A stretch of DNA of 64,000 nt from Anaerolineaceae bacterium UBA6086 (GCA_002436005.1 DIXG01000100.1:43136-107135); one strand, 5' to 3'. Counted from the stretch's first letter, positions 35,439-44,560 are shown. The notes: generated from the sequence alone by a model not told the origin. Made by a program: numbers and translations.

Positions 35439-36092
35439 ATGAGCGAAAGCAAGGAACCCGAAAAAATGCTGGTCGACGGATCGATATTCCGAGTTAAAAA
35501 ACCTGATCCGGAAAGCCAACCCCAAAAAGCGTTACTGTTGCTTCATGGCCATCTTGGCAATGAAAACGTGATGTGGATTCTTGCCGATCCTTTGCCCAAG
35601 AATTATTTTATCCTTGCGCCGCGCGCCCCCATCCAGCTGGGTGAAAACCAGTTTAGCTGGCACAAAATTACGCCCCAATGGCCTGACTTTGACCACTACG
35701 GGCGTCTTGCCGAAAACCTCCTGGAGAAGGTGAGAATTTGGGAAAAGGAAAACGGATTGCAGTTTGAAAAATACGACCTAATGGGATTCAGTCAGGGTGC
35801 AGTGATGGCCTATGCGCTTGCTTTATTATTTCCTGAAAGGATAGGAAAAGTCGCAGCCCTGGCAGGGTTTATTCCTGCATCCTGGAAAACCGACACCCAT
35901 CAACCCTTACTCAGCGGTAAAACTTTCTTTGTTGCCCATGGCAAAAAGGATGAAATTGTGCCCATTGAAAAAGCGCAACAAACCGTCAGCTGGCTTGAGA
36001 ATCATGGTGCTGTTGTTGAATTTTGTGAGGCAGATATTGGTCACAAAATCAGTGCTAATTGTTTTTCAGGTTTGGGCGAATTTTTCGGATGA
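35439..36092 (+). CDS. Phospholipase/carboxylesterase-type alpha/beta hydrolase
   Basis: A 217-aa esterase. 'LLLLHGHLGNE' provides the oxyanion hole, 'YDLMGFSQGAVMAYALAL' the nucleophile (Ser in GFSQG), 'VAHGKKDEIVPIEKA' the Asp and 'DIGHKIS' the His. It resembles the predicted esterase COG0400 group. Start ATG 35439; a GTG three bases earlier is also in frame. It converges with the gene at 36099. Confidence 0.85.
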   Translation: MSESKEPEKMLVDGSIFRVKKPDPESQPQKALLLLHGHLGNENVMWILADPLPKNYFILAPRAPIQLGENQFSWHKITPQWPDFDHYGRLAENLLEKVRIWEKENGLQFEKYDLMGFSQGAVMAYALALLFPERIGKVAALAGFIPASWKTDTHQPLLSGKTFFVAHGKKDEIVPIEKAQQTVSWLENHGAVVEFCEADIGHKISANCFSGLGEFFG

Positions 36093-36098
36093 CACTGC

Positions 36099-36722
36099 TC
36101 AGCGACCACTGATCAGAGCTATCACCGCCAGGAAAAGGCCCAAAGCACCCAGACCGACAATGATCAAACCCATCGGAATTCCAGCAACCGTTGAACTTTC
36201 AGCACCTGCAGCATAAGTTGGAATTTCCAGCGGTGCAGGTTCGGTAAAAGTAGGTAATCGGGTGGCATCCGGTGTGACCAGGAATTGGGCTGCCAGGGTC
36301 GGGTCGATGGTGCGGGTCATGTTGGGTGTAGAGGTGGGAGGCGGTTCCAGTAAGGGAATATCTCCGCCGTAGAGTGTGACGTAATTTGCATACACCCAGG
36401 CTTTATTATTGGGCCCACCTATATATTCAATTTGAATCCAATCGCCATATCGTCCCAGGGCATTAGCTTGCTGATCAATCAGCAATACCCCAACTTTTTC
36501 AGTCAATGCATTAGGACCAGCACGAACATTGACCTGCAGCTCAGTTGCAGTGATCGCATTGACAACCACGAATGGGCCGCGCGGTGTGCTGGTCACTGTT
36601 GGGATTTCCCCTGTTGGTTGTTGCGAAAGCGAACCAGCCTGGGCAGAGGTGCTCATGCTTAGGATGAGGATCATCACAATCAAAATTAGGAAAACGATCG
36701 GGTGAACCCACCGATATTTCAT
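36099..36722 (-). CDS. Membrane protein with extracytoplasmic SH3b domain
   Basis: A 207-aa protein from ATG 36722 (GGAG eight bases upstream). An N-terminal membrane or signal helix (about 8-28), an SH3b domain (about 55-120, 'LQVNVRAGPNALTEKVGVLLIDQQANALGRYGDWIQIEY'), a Pro/Thr-rich linker and a C-terminal membrane helix (about 180-202). It may bind cell wall. No enzymatic motif is seen. Same style of linker as the DUF389 fusion at 1959. Confidence 0.65.
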   Translation of the reverse strand: MKYRWVHPIVFLILIVMILILSMSTSAQAGSLSQQPTGEIPTVTSTPRGPFVVVNAITATELQVNVRAGPNALTEKVGVLLIDQQANALGRYGDWIQIEYIGGPNNKAWVYANYVTLYGGDIPLLEPPPTSTPNMTRTIDPTLAAQFLVTPDATRLPTFTEPAPLEIPTYAAGAESSTVAGIPMGLIIVGLGALGLFLAVIALISGR

Positions 36723-36834
36723 CAAAGACTCCAAAGATTAGATCAAAATGACTTACCAAAGGGATTATAATCCATTGAGTTATAATATGAAAGTCGGCAC
36801 CAGCAAACATCAGGTTTATGAAGGAAGATCAGAT

Positions 36835-37437
36835 ATGGCTGTCACACGCATCTATCATGGAAACCTTAACCCCAGCGACATCGCGCGTGATCTCATTGCC
36901 CACTTCAACCGGGGCAGCTTTCGCGTACAGTTGATCGGACAGGACCCAAAAATCGCTGTTCAAATCGCCACACATCAAATGAGTCGTTCAGGTGGGCAGA
37001 CAGCCTTAACGGTAACCATTCACAAGGTTGAGGATGGGGTCTCTATCCAGGTTGGCGAACAGGCATGGCTGGGTGTCGCAGCGAGCTTGGGGATGACAGC
37101 CCTCAGTGCACTCAAAAACCCTCTTTCCCTGCTGGGACGCATAGATGATATTGCCCAGGATATCGAATCACTACAGCTTGCAGAGGATGTGTGGGGGGTT
37201 ATTGAATGGTCTTCCCGTCAGCACGGGGTCGGCAAAGCCCTATCAGACCGACTCAATCGTTATATTTGCCCCTACTGCAACACGCCAAACCCCCAAGGAG
37301 AAAACCTGTGCATTGCTTGCGGAGCACCCCTGGGCGATATTCAACCGTTAACCTGTCTCAACTGTGGCTTTGTTGTCAAGAATTTTGAACGTGAATGTCC
37401 TAACTGCCACGCCAAACTACCTCAAATAGCTAACTGA
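36835..37437 (+). CDS. Double zinc-ribbon protein of unknown function
   Basis: A 201-aa protein from ATG 36835, after GGAAGA; earlier in-frame starts at 36748 and 36790 are less likely. The first 140 residues form an unrecognised alpha/beta domain with a Gly/Ala-rich hydrophobic stretch ('WLGVAASLGMTALSAL'). The C-terminus has four CxxC pairs in two zinc ribbons: 'YICPYCN'/'CIACGAPLG' and 'CLNCGFVV'/'CPNCHAKL'. I do not recognise the N-terminal family. It converges on zwf. Confidence 0.7.
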   Translation: MAVTRIYHGNLNPSDIARDLIAHFNRGSFRVQLIGQDPKIAVQIATHQMSRSGGQTALTVTIHKVEDGVSIQVGEQAWLGVAASLGMTALSALKNPLSLLGRIDDIAQDIESLQLAEDVWGVIEWSSRQHGVGKALSDRLNRYICPYCNTPNPQGENLCIACGAPLGDIQPLTCLNCGFVVKNFERECPNCHAKLPQIAN

Positions 37438-37452
37438 ACGCTTGATCAAAGG

Positions 37453-38952
37453 TTAAAATTCGCGCCATTTTCGCCCATCTGCCGAAATGAAATCATCTGC
37501 GCCGTGCGGTCCCTGTGTGCCCGCCTCGTATATGGGCAGGTTTTTCAGGTTTTGCGATTTCCAGGCTTCAATAATCCCCTGAGTCAGCCGCCATGCTTCC
37601 TCCACCTCATCACTCCGGGTGAAAAGCGTCGCATCGCCGGTCAAACAATCCAGCAACAGCCGCTCATAGGCTTCCGGAGGTTCACCGCCAAAAGCTTCTG
37701 CATAGTTGAACCGCATCTCCACTGGTTCAATATTCATTGCACTCCCGGGGGCTTTGGCGCCCAGGAAAAGGGTGATGCCCTCGTTAGGTTGAATCTGAAT
37801 CACCAGCATATTAGGCGCATCACCCGCCAAATTGCGCTGCCCAAAAAGAGCAAGCGGAACCTGGGTAAATTGGATAGAAATTTCCGTTGCGCGCGCAGGA
37901 AGCCGCTTACCTGAACGAAGATAAAAAGGCACACCTGCCCAGCGCCAGTTGTTGATGAACAACCTGGCTGCCATGTAGGTTTCTGTGATCGAATCAGATG
38001 CCACATTCGGCTCATCGCGATAGCTCGCCACCCTTTGTCCATTGATGTTGCCAGAAACATATTGCGCCCTGAAAGTGTTCTTGATTGCCTGGTCTCCGGA
38101 AATATTGTTAATTGATTTGAGAACTTTTACCTTTTCATCGCGTACTGCTTTTGCATTAAAGACTGCAGGCGCCTCCATCGCGGTCAGGGACAAAAGCTGC
38201 AAGAGGTGATTCTGAAAGACGTCCCGAACCACCCCGGCGTTGTCGTAGTAGCCCGCCCGCGTACCAACGCCTTCGGTTTCTGCCATAGCAATCTGGATAT
38301 GATCGATATACTTGCGGTTCCACAAAGGTTCAAAAATGCCGTTACCAAACCGAAACGCCAAAATATTTTGAACCGTTTCTTTGCCAAGGTAATGATCCAT
38401 GCGATAAATTTGATCTTCGTTGAATACAGCATGCAGTTCGTTATCCAGAGAAAGCGCCGTCTCAAGGTCTCGCCCGAAAGGTTTTTCAACAACGATTCGA
38501 CGCCAACCCGCAGGGCATACCTCCAGTTTGGATTGACCAATATTCTTCACAATCGTCGAATAGTTTCCAGGTGGTGTTGATAAATAAAATAAGGTGTTTT
38601 TTACGCCGATTTTTTGTAAAACCCGGTCTAATTCCTGATAACCAGCCTGGTCCTCAAAGGTAGATTCCACATAAAACGATTTTTCCAGCAATTTTTCCAG
38701 TATGGCATCATCAATAGGTTGAGTTCTCCCATACTCGTAGACCCCTTCCCTGAGAACATTTCGCATCTTTTCATGCGACCAGGGACGCCGCGCAAATCCA
38801 ATGATATAAAAGGGATCGGGCAGGCGACCATTCTTTGCGTTTTCATATAACCCTGGCAACAACTTTCTGCGTGCAAGGTCACCCGTTACACCAAAGATGA
38901 CAATTGCGACGCCGTCTGAACAAGGTTTATTTTCAATGTCAATCTCGGGCAT
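37453..38952 (-). CDS. zwf: Glucose-6-phosphate 1-dehydrogenase
   Basis: A 499-aa enzyme of the oxidative pentose phosphate route. The dinucleotide motif 'IVIFGVTGDLARRKLLPGLY' is near residue 15, the substrate and catalytic region 'RMDHYLGKETVQNI' near 190, and 'VEKPFGRDLETAL' precedes it. ATG 38952 follows CAGGAGTC; an in-frame extension 40 residues upstream has no support. No gnd or pgl gene is adjacent. It is divergent from prs. Confidence 0.95.
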   Translation of the reverse strand: MPEIDIENKPCSDGVAIVIFGVTGDLARRKLLPGLYENAKNGRLPDPFYIIGFARRPWSHEKMRNVLREGVYEYGRTQPIDDAILEKLLEKSFYVESTFEDQAGYQELDRVLQKIGVKNTLFYLSTPPGNYSTIVKNIGQSKLEVCPAGWRRIVVEKPFGRDLETALSLDNELHAVFNEDQIYRMDHYLGKETVQNILAFRFGNGIFEPLWNRKYIDHIQIAMAETEGVGTRAGYYDNAGVVRDVFQNHLLQLLSLTAMEAPAVFNAKAVRDEKVKVLKSINNISGDQAIKNTFRAQYVSGNINGQRVASYRDEPNVASDSITETYMAARLFINNWRWAGVPFYLRSGKRLPARATEISIQFTQVPLALFGQRNLAGDAPNMLVIQIQPNEGITLFLGAKAPGSAMNIEPVEMRFNYAEAFGGEPPEAYERLLLDCLTGDATLFTRSDEVEEAWRLTQGIIEAWKSQNLKNLPIYEAGTQGPHGADDFISADGRKWREF

Positions 38953-39115
38953 AAAGACTCCTGCTGCTTCGGTTACAATAATTATTCTAATTATGCCAAT
39001 TGTACTAGAAATATGATCTATTATCACCATTTCGAGTTTGTTTGAGAAGAGATCTACCAGAGAAACCGCCAATTCAATCGAAGTTTAAAACCAATCCACA
39101 ATAAAAAAGCATTCT

Positions 39116-39144
39116 TTTCAATCCAAACGAAGTTGTTATATAAT
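39116..39144 (+). promoter_or_regulatory. Possible promoter of prs
   Basis: A perfect TATAAT (39139-39144), with TTTCAA (39116-39121) 17 bases upstream. It lies 54 bases before the prs start. The -35 match is weak. Confidence 0.45.
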
Positions 39145-39197
39145 ACTTGCAGTGATCAAGATGATCTGAGAATTCAATCAACTCCCAAAGGAAGACT

Positions 39198-40148
39198 ATG
39201 GCTGAACACCCTTTACGGATATTTACCGGGAATGCCCACCCGCAACTTGCCAACGATATCGCTAATATCCTTGATGTCCCCCTTGGAAAATCAAAAACGG
39301 TCATTTTCCCTGATAGTGAAACTTACGTGATCATCGATGAAGTGGTCAGAGGTCAGGATATCTTTATTGTCCAACCCTGCAGCATCCCGGTCAACGAACA
39401 CTTGATGGAATTATTACTTTACCTGGATGCTTTCCGACGTGCCAGTGTTCACTCCGTTAGCGTGCTCATGCCCTATTTTCCATATGCCAGGCAGGACCGC
39501 ATGGCGAACGGGCGGGAAGCCATCAGCGCCAGGGTCGTGGCAAACCTGTTAGAAAATCAGGGCGCAAATCGAGTCATTTATGTCGATATTCACAATCAGG
39601 CGATCCAGGGATTCTTTAATATCCCTGTTGATCCGCTAACTGCCATACCAGTGTTAGCAGAATACTTTCGAAAAGATTGTTACAAGGACTGTGTCATAGT
39701 CAGCCCGGACGTGGGCAGAGCAGGTGTCGCAGGAAAATACGCAGAGCTGCTGAACCTCCCCCTGGTGGTGATGCACAAACGACGCACCTCTGCCACCGAA
39801 ACACACACCACCCATGTGGTGGGTGATATTCGCGGACGCCGGCCAATCATCATCGATGACGTGATGTCAAGCGGCAGTGTCTTAAAGCAGATTGATGCCC
39901 TTTACGATGCAGGAGCAGAAGGTAAAGCTTATTTCTGTGTTACCCATCCTGTGCTTCTGCCCACGGCAATCCAGCAGCTCAATGAGGATGATCGCATCGA
40001 AAAACTTGTCGTCACTGATACAATTTCGATCCCTCCCGAAAAATTATCTTCAAAAATTGAAGTGGTCTCCATCGCGCCTCTACTGGCAAAAATTATTGAG
40101 CGTATTTATCACGGCTTTAGCATTTCTGATCTGATTTATCAGCATTAG
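39198..40148 (+). CDS. prs: Ribose-phosphate pyrophosphokinase
   Basis: A 316-aa enzyme that makes PRPP from ribose 5-phosphate and ATP. 'LMPYFPYARQDRM' is the ATP-binding region, 'DIHNQAIQGFF' and 'VVSPDVGRAGVAGKYAE' follow, and 'RRPIIIDDVMSSGSVLKQ' is the PRPP-binding loop. It has the standard length for class I Prs. It lies upstream of the broken degV gene on the same strand. Confidence 0.95.
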   Translation: MAEHPLRIFTGNAHPQLANDIANILDVPLGKSKTVIFPDSETYVIIDEVVRGQDIFIVQPCSIPVNEHLMELLLYLDAFRRASVHSVSVLMPYFPYARQDRMANGREAISARVVANLLENQGANRVIYVDIHNQAIQGFFNIPVDPLTAIPVLAEYFRKDCYKDCVIVSPDVGRAGVAGKYAELLNLPLVVMHKRRTSATETHTTHVVGDIRGRRPIIIDDVMSSGSVLKQIDALYDAGAEGKAYFCVTHPVLLPTAIQQLNEDDRIEKLVVTDTISIPPEKLSSKIEVVSIAPLLAKIIERIYHGFSISDLIYQH

Positions 40149-40195
40149 AAGTTGCACAAATTTTTTATTCAGTAATTTATTTTGGAGGATTCATC

Positions 40196-41038
40196 ATGAC
40201 CAAGATTAATGCAGACACAACCTGCGGATTACCCCTGCGTGAATTAGCAGAAATGGAGGTGGATGTCATCCCACAAATCATCATTTTCGATGAGAAACCC
40301 TTGCGCGATGACTACGAAATTGACACCCCCACCTTTCTTGCAAAGTTAAAAGACGCCAAAGATCTCCCAAAAACTTCCGCACCCCCTCCCGCACTTTACG
40401 AACCGCTCTTCCGCGCCTATGCTCAACAGGGCCACAGCATCGTGATCCCGGCGCCATCGACTGAACTGAGTGGCACCTTTCGATCTGCTGAGATGGCAGC
40501 CGAAATGGTGCCTGAGGCTGATGTCCACATTCTCGATACCCGGACAATTGCTGGAGGATTGGGGGTTTTGGTGAAGAAAGCAAAACAGTGAGCAGATCAG
40601 GGCATGGCACCAGAAATAATTGTTGAAGAAATGAAAGCCTTAGCACAACGCGAAGTGGTTTATTTTCTCGTGGATACGCTCGAGTATCTTCATAAAGGCG
40701 GGAGGATCGGAAATGCCGCCTACCTGATTGGCAGTGTGCTTCAAATGAAGCCAATCCTTGGGCTCGAAGATGGCAAGATAACTGCGGTTGAAAAACAGCG
40801 CACTTCGGTAAAAGCACTCAATAGGCTCAAGGAACTGGTTCTGAATCAATGCCCCACCTGCAATGAATCGGAAATCACGGTCAGCCATTGCGGAGGTCAG
40901 GCTCGCGCCGAACAACTGGCAAAGGAACTTGATCAAGCCTTAAATATCAGCCCTATCCCTGTATACGAAGTTCCCCCAGCGATTGTCGTGCATGGTGGTC
41001 CCGGGATAATCGAGGTTAGTTTCTTCAAACAGCCATAG
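40196..41038 (+). pseudogene. DegV family fatty-acid-binding protein interrupted by in-frame TGA
   Basis: The two halves lie in one reading frame. Codons 1-131 end at TGA 40589-40591 after 'GGLGVLVKKAKQ'; the frame continues directly with 'ADQGMAPEIIVEEMKALAQ', then 'VYFLVDTLEYLHKGGRIGNAAYLIGSVLQMKPIL', the DegV signature, and ends at TAA 41036-41038. Total length (280 residues) is that of a whole DegV protein, which binds a fatty acid, often for FakA/FakB phosphorylation. The interrupted codon lies where relatives carry Trp or Leu, so one base change (TGG or TTA to TGA) explains it. A restart at ATG 40604 would give the C-terminal half only. Start ATG 40196 follows GGAGG. A terminator follows. 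Confidence 0.8.
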
Positions 41039-41061
41039 GATTTTCTCTAATGCATTCATCC

Positions 41062-41090
41062 CAGCCCGATCGTTTATTCGGGCTGTTTTT
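41062..41090 (+). terminator. Rho-independent terminator after degV
   Basis: CAGCCCGA (41062-41069) and TCGGGCTG (41078-41085) pair in eight bases with an eight-base loop and are followed by TTTTT. It separates degV from the convergent alcohol dehydrogenase gene. Confidence 0.8.
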
Positions 41091-41101
41091 ATACATTCTG
41101 G

Positions 41102-42256
41102 TCAAAAAGACTCTTCCAAGATGATGAGCAGCTGGCCATCTGTCAACCTGACCAGATTACTCTTCATACTTGAAGACACTTTCGCTTTTTCGATAATTGC
41201 CGGAAAGTCGCTCTTTTTTATGCCCATTGCATGCAATCCAGGGATGTTGAGATCTTTTGCCAGTGCTGCCACCCAGGCAACGCCCTCAGAAATCGAAGCT
41301 TCCTGGACACCAGTCAGCATTTGGGCAACCGCGCGGTACCGCCTTTTACCTTCCCCACCCTCCTCATCTTCGTCCAGGGCTATGGCATTCACTTTCATCA
41401 CCGCAGGCAGTAAACAGGCACAGATGACCCCATGAGGTGCGTCAAACATCCCACCGATTGGTCCTGCAAAACCGTGCACTGCCCCCAGGCCGCTATTTGC
41501 CAGCGCTAACCCGCCGAACAGGCTGGCAACAGCCATATCTTCTCTTGCCTGGGTGTTCGCTCCGTTTTGATAAGCATTCAAAAGCGATCGTCCTCCCCGT
41601 TGAATGCCTTCCCTGGCAATCGCGTCTGTCATCGGGTTTGCTCGCAAAGAAACATAAGCCTCAATCACCTGGGTGAGGGCATCCATCCCGGTACTGGCGG
41701 TCACTGAGGGGGGCATGCTGTAGGTTAATTCGGGATCCACCACCGCCAATCGGGGGATCATCTTCACGCTCCGCATACTCACCTTGACATGCTTTTCTGG
41801 TGAACTGATCACGGCATTGCGGGTAACCTCGGTACCCGTACCTGCTGTGGTCGGAATGGCAATCATGGGGAGGGAGGGGTTTGGAATCTCCTTTCCACCA
41901 CCAATCACCTCGAGGTAATCCATCAACCCCCCGGGGTTATTCAGCATCGCGGCAATTGCTTTAGCCCCATCCAGCGAGGAGCCGCCACCATACCCAATCA
42001 CAAAATCACAACCAGCGCTCTTGCCAAGTCGAACACCTGCTTCCACAGTGGGAATATCCGGCTCTTTGGCTATCCGAAATATATCAGACTCTACTCCGGC
42101 GTGTTCAAGCACATATAGCAGCGGATCCAGGGCAACCGATCCGCTCCCGCAGACAATTAGCGCATGTTGCCCCATCTGCTGTGCTGCCGTTATAAGCTTT
42201 GATAATGCACCATTTCCAAAAATGATTCGGTCTGAAGTGACAAATTCAAATTGCAT
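41102..42256 (-). CDS. Iron-containing alcohol dehydrogenase (group III)
   Basis: A 384-aa NAD(P)-dependent oxidoreductase. 'GYGGGSSLDGAKAIAAML' is the nucleotide motif (about 85-100), 'PTTAGTGTEVTRNAVI' follows, and the metal region is 'GLGAVHGFAGPIGGMFDAPHG' with two of the His ligands. ATG 42256 with GGTGAT upstream is preferred over a start 39 bases earlier that would lie inside the preceding gene. It begins four bases after the ABM gene's stop, so the two are co-translated. The substrate is unknown; lactaldehyde and butanol dehydrogenases are among its relatives. Confidence 0.88.
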   Translation of the reverse strand: MQFEFVTSDRIIFGNGALSKLITAAQQMGQHALIVCGSGSVALDPLLYVLEHAGVESDIFRIAKEPDIPTVEAGVRLGKSAGCDFVIGYGGGSSLDGAKAIAAMLNNPGGLMDYLEVIGGGKEIPNPSLPMIAIPTTAGTGTEVTRNAVISSPEKHVKVSMRSVKMIPRLAVVDPELTYSMPPSVTASTGMDALTQVIEAYVSLRANPMTDAIAREGIQRGGRSLLNAYQNGANTQAREDMAVASLFGGLALANSGLGAVHGFAGPIGGMFDAPHGVICACLLPAVMKVNAIALDEDEEGGEGKRRYRAVAQMLTGVQEASISEGVAWVAALAKDLNIPGLHAMGIKKSDFPAIIEKAKVSSSMKSNLVRLTDGQLLIILEESF

Positions 42257-42260
42257 GTGA

Positions 42261-42566
42261 TCACCAGGCTGAATCTTCAGGGAAAATGTTTTCATAAATC
42301 AGCTTTGTCCGCCCAGATGCCATCATATCAGCAACCGCTCGATTCCAACGCTGATAATGTGCTGTCTCTTTATGCTTTACCGGGTCTTTGTCTGTGCGAT
42401 ATACCTCAGTCAGAAGAAACTTGTTCGGCTCCCCAATCAAACGCAGGACATCAAATCGGACAATACCTGCTTCCTGCAAACTTGCCGCCGCGTTGATCTT
42501 TGTTTCAGCAATGAAATCATCAACACACTCTGGTTTGACATCAACAAAAACCTGTACAATGTACAT
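42261..42566 (-). CDS. Antibiotic-biosynthesis-monooxygenase (ABM) domain protein, YgiN/LsrG-like
   Basis: A 101-aa ferredoxin-fold protein. 'MYIVQVFVDVKPECVDDFI', 'AGIVRFDVLRL' and 'FLLTEVYRTDKDPVKHKETAHYQRWN' match the ABM family and resemble the LsrG autoinducer-2 isomerase and YgiN quinol monooxygenase. Its pairing with an Fe-alcohol dehydrogenase suggests a small catabolic or detoxifying operon; the substrate is not known. Confidence 0.8.
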   Translation of the reverse strand: MYIVQVFVDVKPECVDDFIAETKINAAASLQEAGIVRFDVLRLIGEPNKFLLTEVYRTDKDPVKHKETAHYQRWNRAVADMMASGRTKLIYENIFPEDSAW

Positions 42567-42698
42567 AATGTACTCCTCTCATTGACCTTCCGTGAATCAT
42601 CCATAATTGTAAACGAAGTTATCAGATCAGGTCATTGAAAGGGATTGCAGCTGAGAGTGCGACGTTGTGCCTGTTGACATTTGTGAGATAATCAAACC

Positions 42699-43409
42699 AT
42701 GACACACGCTGATGACCCTGTAGATTCTGTCCAGATCCTATACGAGGATGATGACCTTCTTCTGGTCAATAAACCCCCGGGTATGCTCAGTGTTCCTGAT
42801 GGATACAATCCCGCATTACCCCATCTTAGAAGCATTTTAACACCAAATTTTGGCGATTTATGGATGGTCCATCGCCTGGATAAGGATACAAGCGGTGTCA
42901 TTATCCTTGCAAAAAATCCGCAAACACATCGTCAGCTGAACGAAGGTTTCCGATCTGGCATGGTGAAAAAGATCTATCACGGCCTGGTCACCCCGGCACC
43001 AGGCTGGCAAGAGCTCACAATTGATTTTCCACTTGCCATCAATGCGGACCGCAAACACCGCACGCGGGTCAACGTAGAGAATGGTAAAACGGCACTCTCT
43101 CTATGCAAAGTGATCAAACGTTTTCCGCTCGGAGCCCTGCTTGAAATCGAGATTGAGACCGGGATCACACACCAGATCCGTGCCCATTTGCGTGCCATCG
43201 ATCTGATGCTGATCGGTGATCCACTTTACAGCGCAGGGCTGCCCCTGCCCCCCATTGACGCCGACAGGACTATGCTGCACGCCAAAACAATCTCCTTCAG
43301 CCATCCCACCACTGGGGAGACGAAGGACTTCACAGCGCCATATTTTGATGATTTCAGAGATACTTATGCAAAGCTTCAATTTACCACAAGTCTGGATGAA
43401 GTCCTTTGA
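42699..43409 (+). CDS. RluA-family rRNA/tRNA pseudouridine synthase
   Basis: A 236-aa enzyme. The catalytic Asp is in 'MVHRLDKDTSGVIILAKN' (HRLD motif, about residue 55), preceded by 'LLLVNKPPGMLSVP' and followed by the Leu-rich uridine pocket 'GITHQIRAHLRAI'. No S4 domain is present, so it resembles short RluA/RluC-type enzymes. The last 29 bases overlap the convergent radC gene. Confidence 0.9.
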   Translation: MTHADDPVDSVQILYEDDDLLLVNKPPGMLSVPDGYNPALPHLRSILTPNFGDLWMVHRLDKDTSGVIILAKNPQTHRQLNEGFRSGMVKKIYHGLVTPAPGWQELTIDFPLAINADRKHRTRVNVENGKTALSLCKVIKRFPLGALLEIEIETGITHQIRAHLRAIDLMLIGDPLYSAGLPLPPIDADRTMLHAKTISFSHPTTGETKDFTAPYFDDFRDTYAKLQFTTSLDEVL

Positions 43410-44082
43410 TCGAGGCTGTTCCTCTTTCTCCAATGATGACATGATCCAAAATCGGTAAATCCAGCAATTGCCCACCCTCAATCAGCATTCTCGTCAGATG
43501 GATATCCTCCGGGCTGGGTGACGGATCTCCGCTGGGATGGTTATGCACAACGATCAACCCGGCAGCATTATGGCGAATCCCATTTTTGAATACATCTGCA
43601 GGTCTGACCGGAGAAGAATTGAGCGATCCGCGATACAGCTGATCGATGCGCAGCAGCCGATTGCGGCTGTCAAGCAATAACACCCACAGCTCTTCCTGCT
43701 CCAATCGCGCCATCTTATAGCGCACCTGGTCTGCCACGTCCTGAGGGCTGCTGATCACCGGTCGGTCAACTGTCTTCGCCTGGGAAAGTCGCCGTCCCAA
43801 TTCAATTGCAGCCTTGATCTGGATGGCTTTAGTTTCTCCCACCCCCACGACGGTACACATTTCTTGAATCGTGGCTTTCTGTAATCCAGATAAGCCTTCA
43901 AATTCATACAACAATTTCTGACCAACCTGGACAGCACTGATCCCCTTTGTGCCGACCCGAAGCAATATCGCAATCAATTCTGCATCAGATAAAACTTCGG
44001 GACCAAACTTTTCCAGTCGCTCACGCGGCCTTTGAGATTCTTCAATGTCCTTGATACGATACCCACCAATCTGATCTGACAT
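43381..44082 (-). CDS. radC: RadC/JAB-domain protein
   Basis: A 233-aa protein from ATG 44082 (GAGGAG upstream). Residues about 5-85 are a helix-hairpin-helix region ('RPRERLEKFGPEVLSDAELIAILLRVGTKG'), and the JAB/MPN metal motif 'VVHNHPSGDPSPSPEDIHLT' with its Glu upstream follows. Despite its name, a DNA repair role is not established for the family. It converges with the RluA gene with 29 shared bases. Confidence 0.92.
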   Translation of the reverse strand: MSDQIGGYRIKDIEESQRPRERLEKFGPEVLSDAELIAILLRVGTKGISAVQVGQKLLYEFEGLSGLQKATIQEMCTVVGVGETKAIQIKAAIELGRRLSQAKTVDRPVISSPQDVADQVRYKMARLEQEELWVLLLDSRNRLLRIDQLYRGSLNSSPVRPADVFKNGIRHNAAGLIVVHNHPSGDPSPSPEDIHLTRMLIEGGQLLDLPILDHVIIGERGTASIKGLHPDLW

Positions 44083-44213
44083 AAAATTACGCTCCTCAAA
44101 TTCATGATGCTTGTTCAAGATGGTCCACTTGCCAGCGACCTTCGGCAAACAAAATCAAAGGATAATTTCATAAAGTATAATATCATGTAAATACATCTCA
44201 GAATGGATCAAGC

Positions 44214-44549
44214 ATGGAATTCATTATTACCGAGCATGCACAGATTGACATCATAAAAATTAAAGGAAGAATTGACAGTTATTCAGCGCCCCAATTGGAA
44301 AAGGCAATCACAGCGCTGATTGAAAGGGGACGCTCTCAATTTATCATCGACATGGAAGAAGTTACTTTCATATCCAGTTCTGGCATCCTATTGTTTGTCA
44401 ATTTATTCAAACAGTTTCTTCGCGAAAATGAGGGTAAAATCGCCTTTTCAGGTGTCTCTGATCTGGTCGTGTCAGGTTTCAAACTGGCGGGCTTTGACCG
44501 ACTCTTTGAGTTCTTTCCGAACCAAACCTCAGCTTTGGATCATTTCTAA
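44214..44549 (+). CDS. STAS-domain anti-sigma factor antagonist
   Basis: A 111-aa STAS protein of the RsbV/SpoIIAA type. 'LKGRIDSYSAPQLEKAI'-like N-terminal strands (here 'IKGRIDSYSAPQLEKAI') and 'FIIDMEEVTFISSSGILLFVNL' give the phospho-acceptor serine (near residue 59). It should be phosphorylated by the RsbW-like kinase encoded next and dephosphorylated by the PP2C protein encoded third. An in-frame sigma factor gene is not present nearby. Confidence 0.9.
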   Translation: MEFIITEHAQIDIIKIKGRIDSYSAPQLEKAITALIERGRSQFIIDMEEVTFISSSGILLFVNLFKQFLRENEGKIAFSGVSDLVVSGFKLAGFDRLFEFFPNQTSALDHF

Positions 44550-44560
44550 AGGAAAACCAG

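Noticed and set aside
38206..38580. 124-codon plus-strand open frame
   Set aside because: Antisense to zwf and lacks any family resemblance or ribosome site.
40604..41038. Independent gene from ATG 40604
   Set aside because: It is in the same frame as the preceding DegV half, lacks a ribosome site and corresponds to the C-terminal half of one protein.
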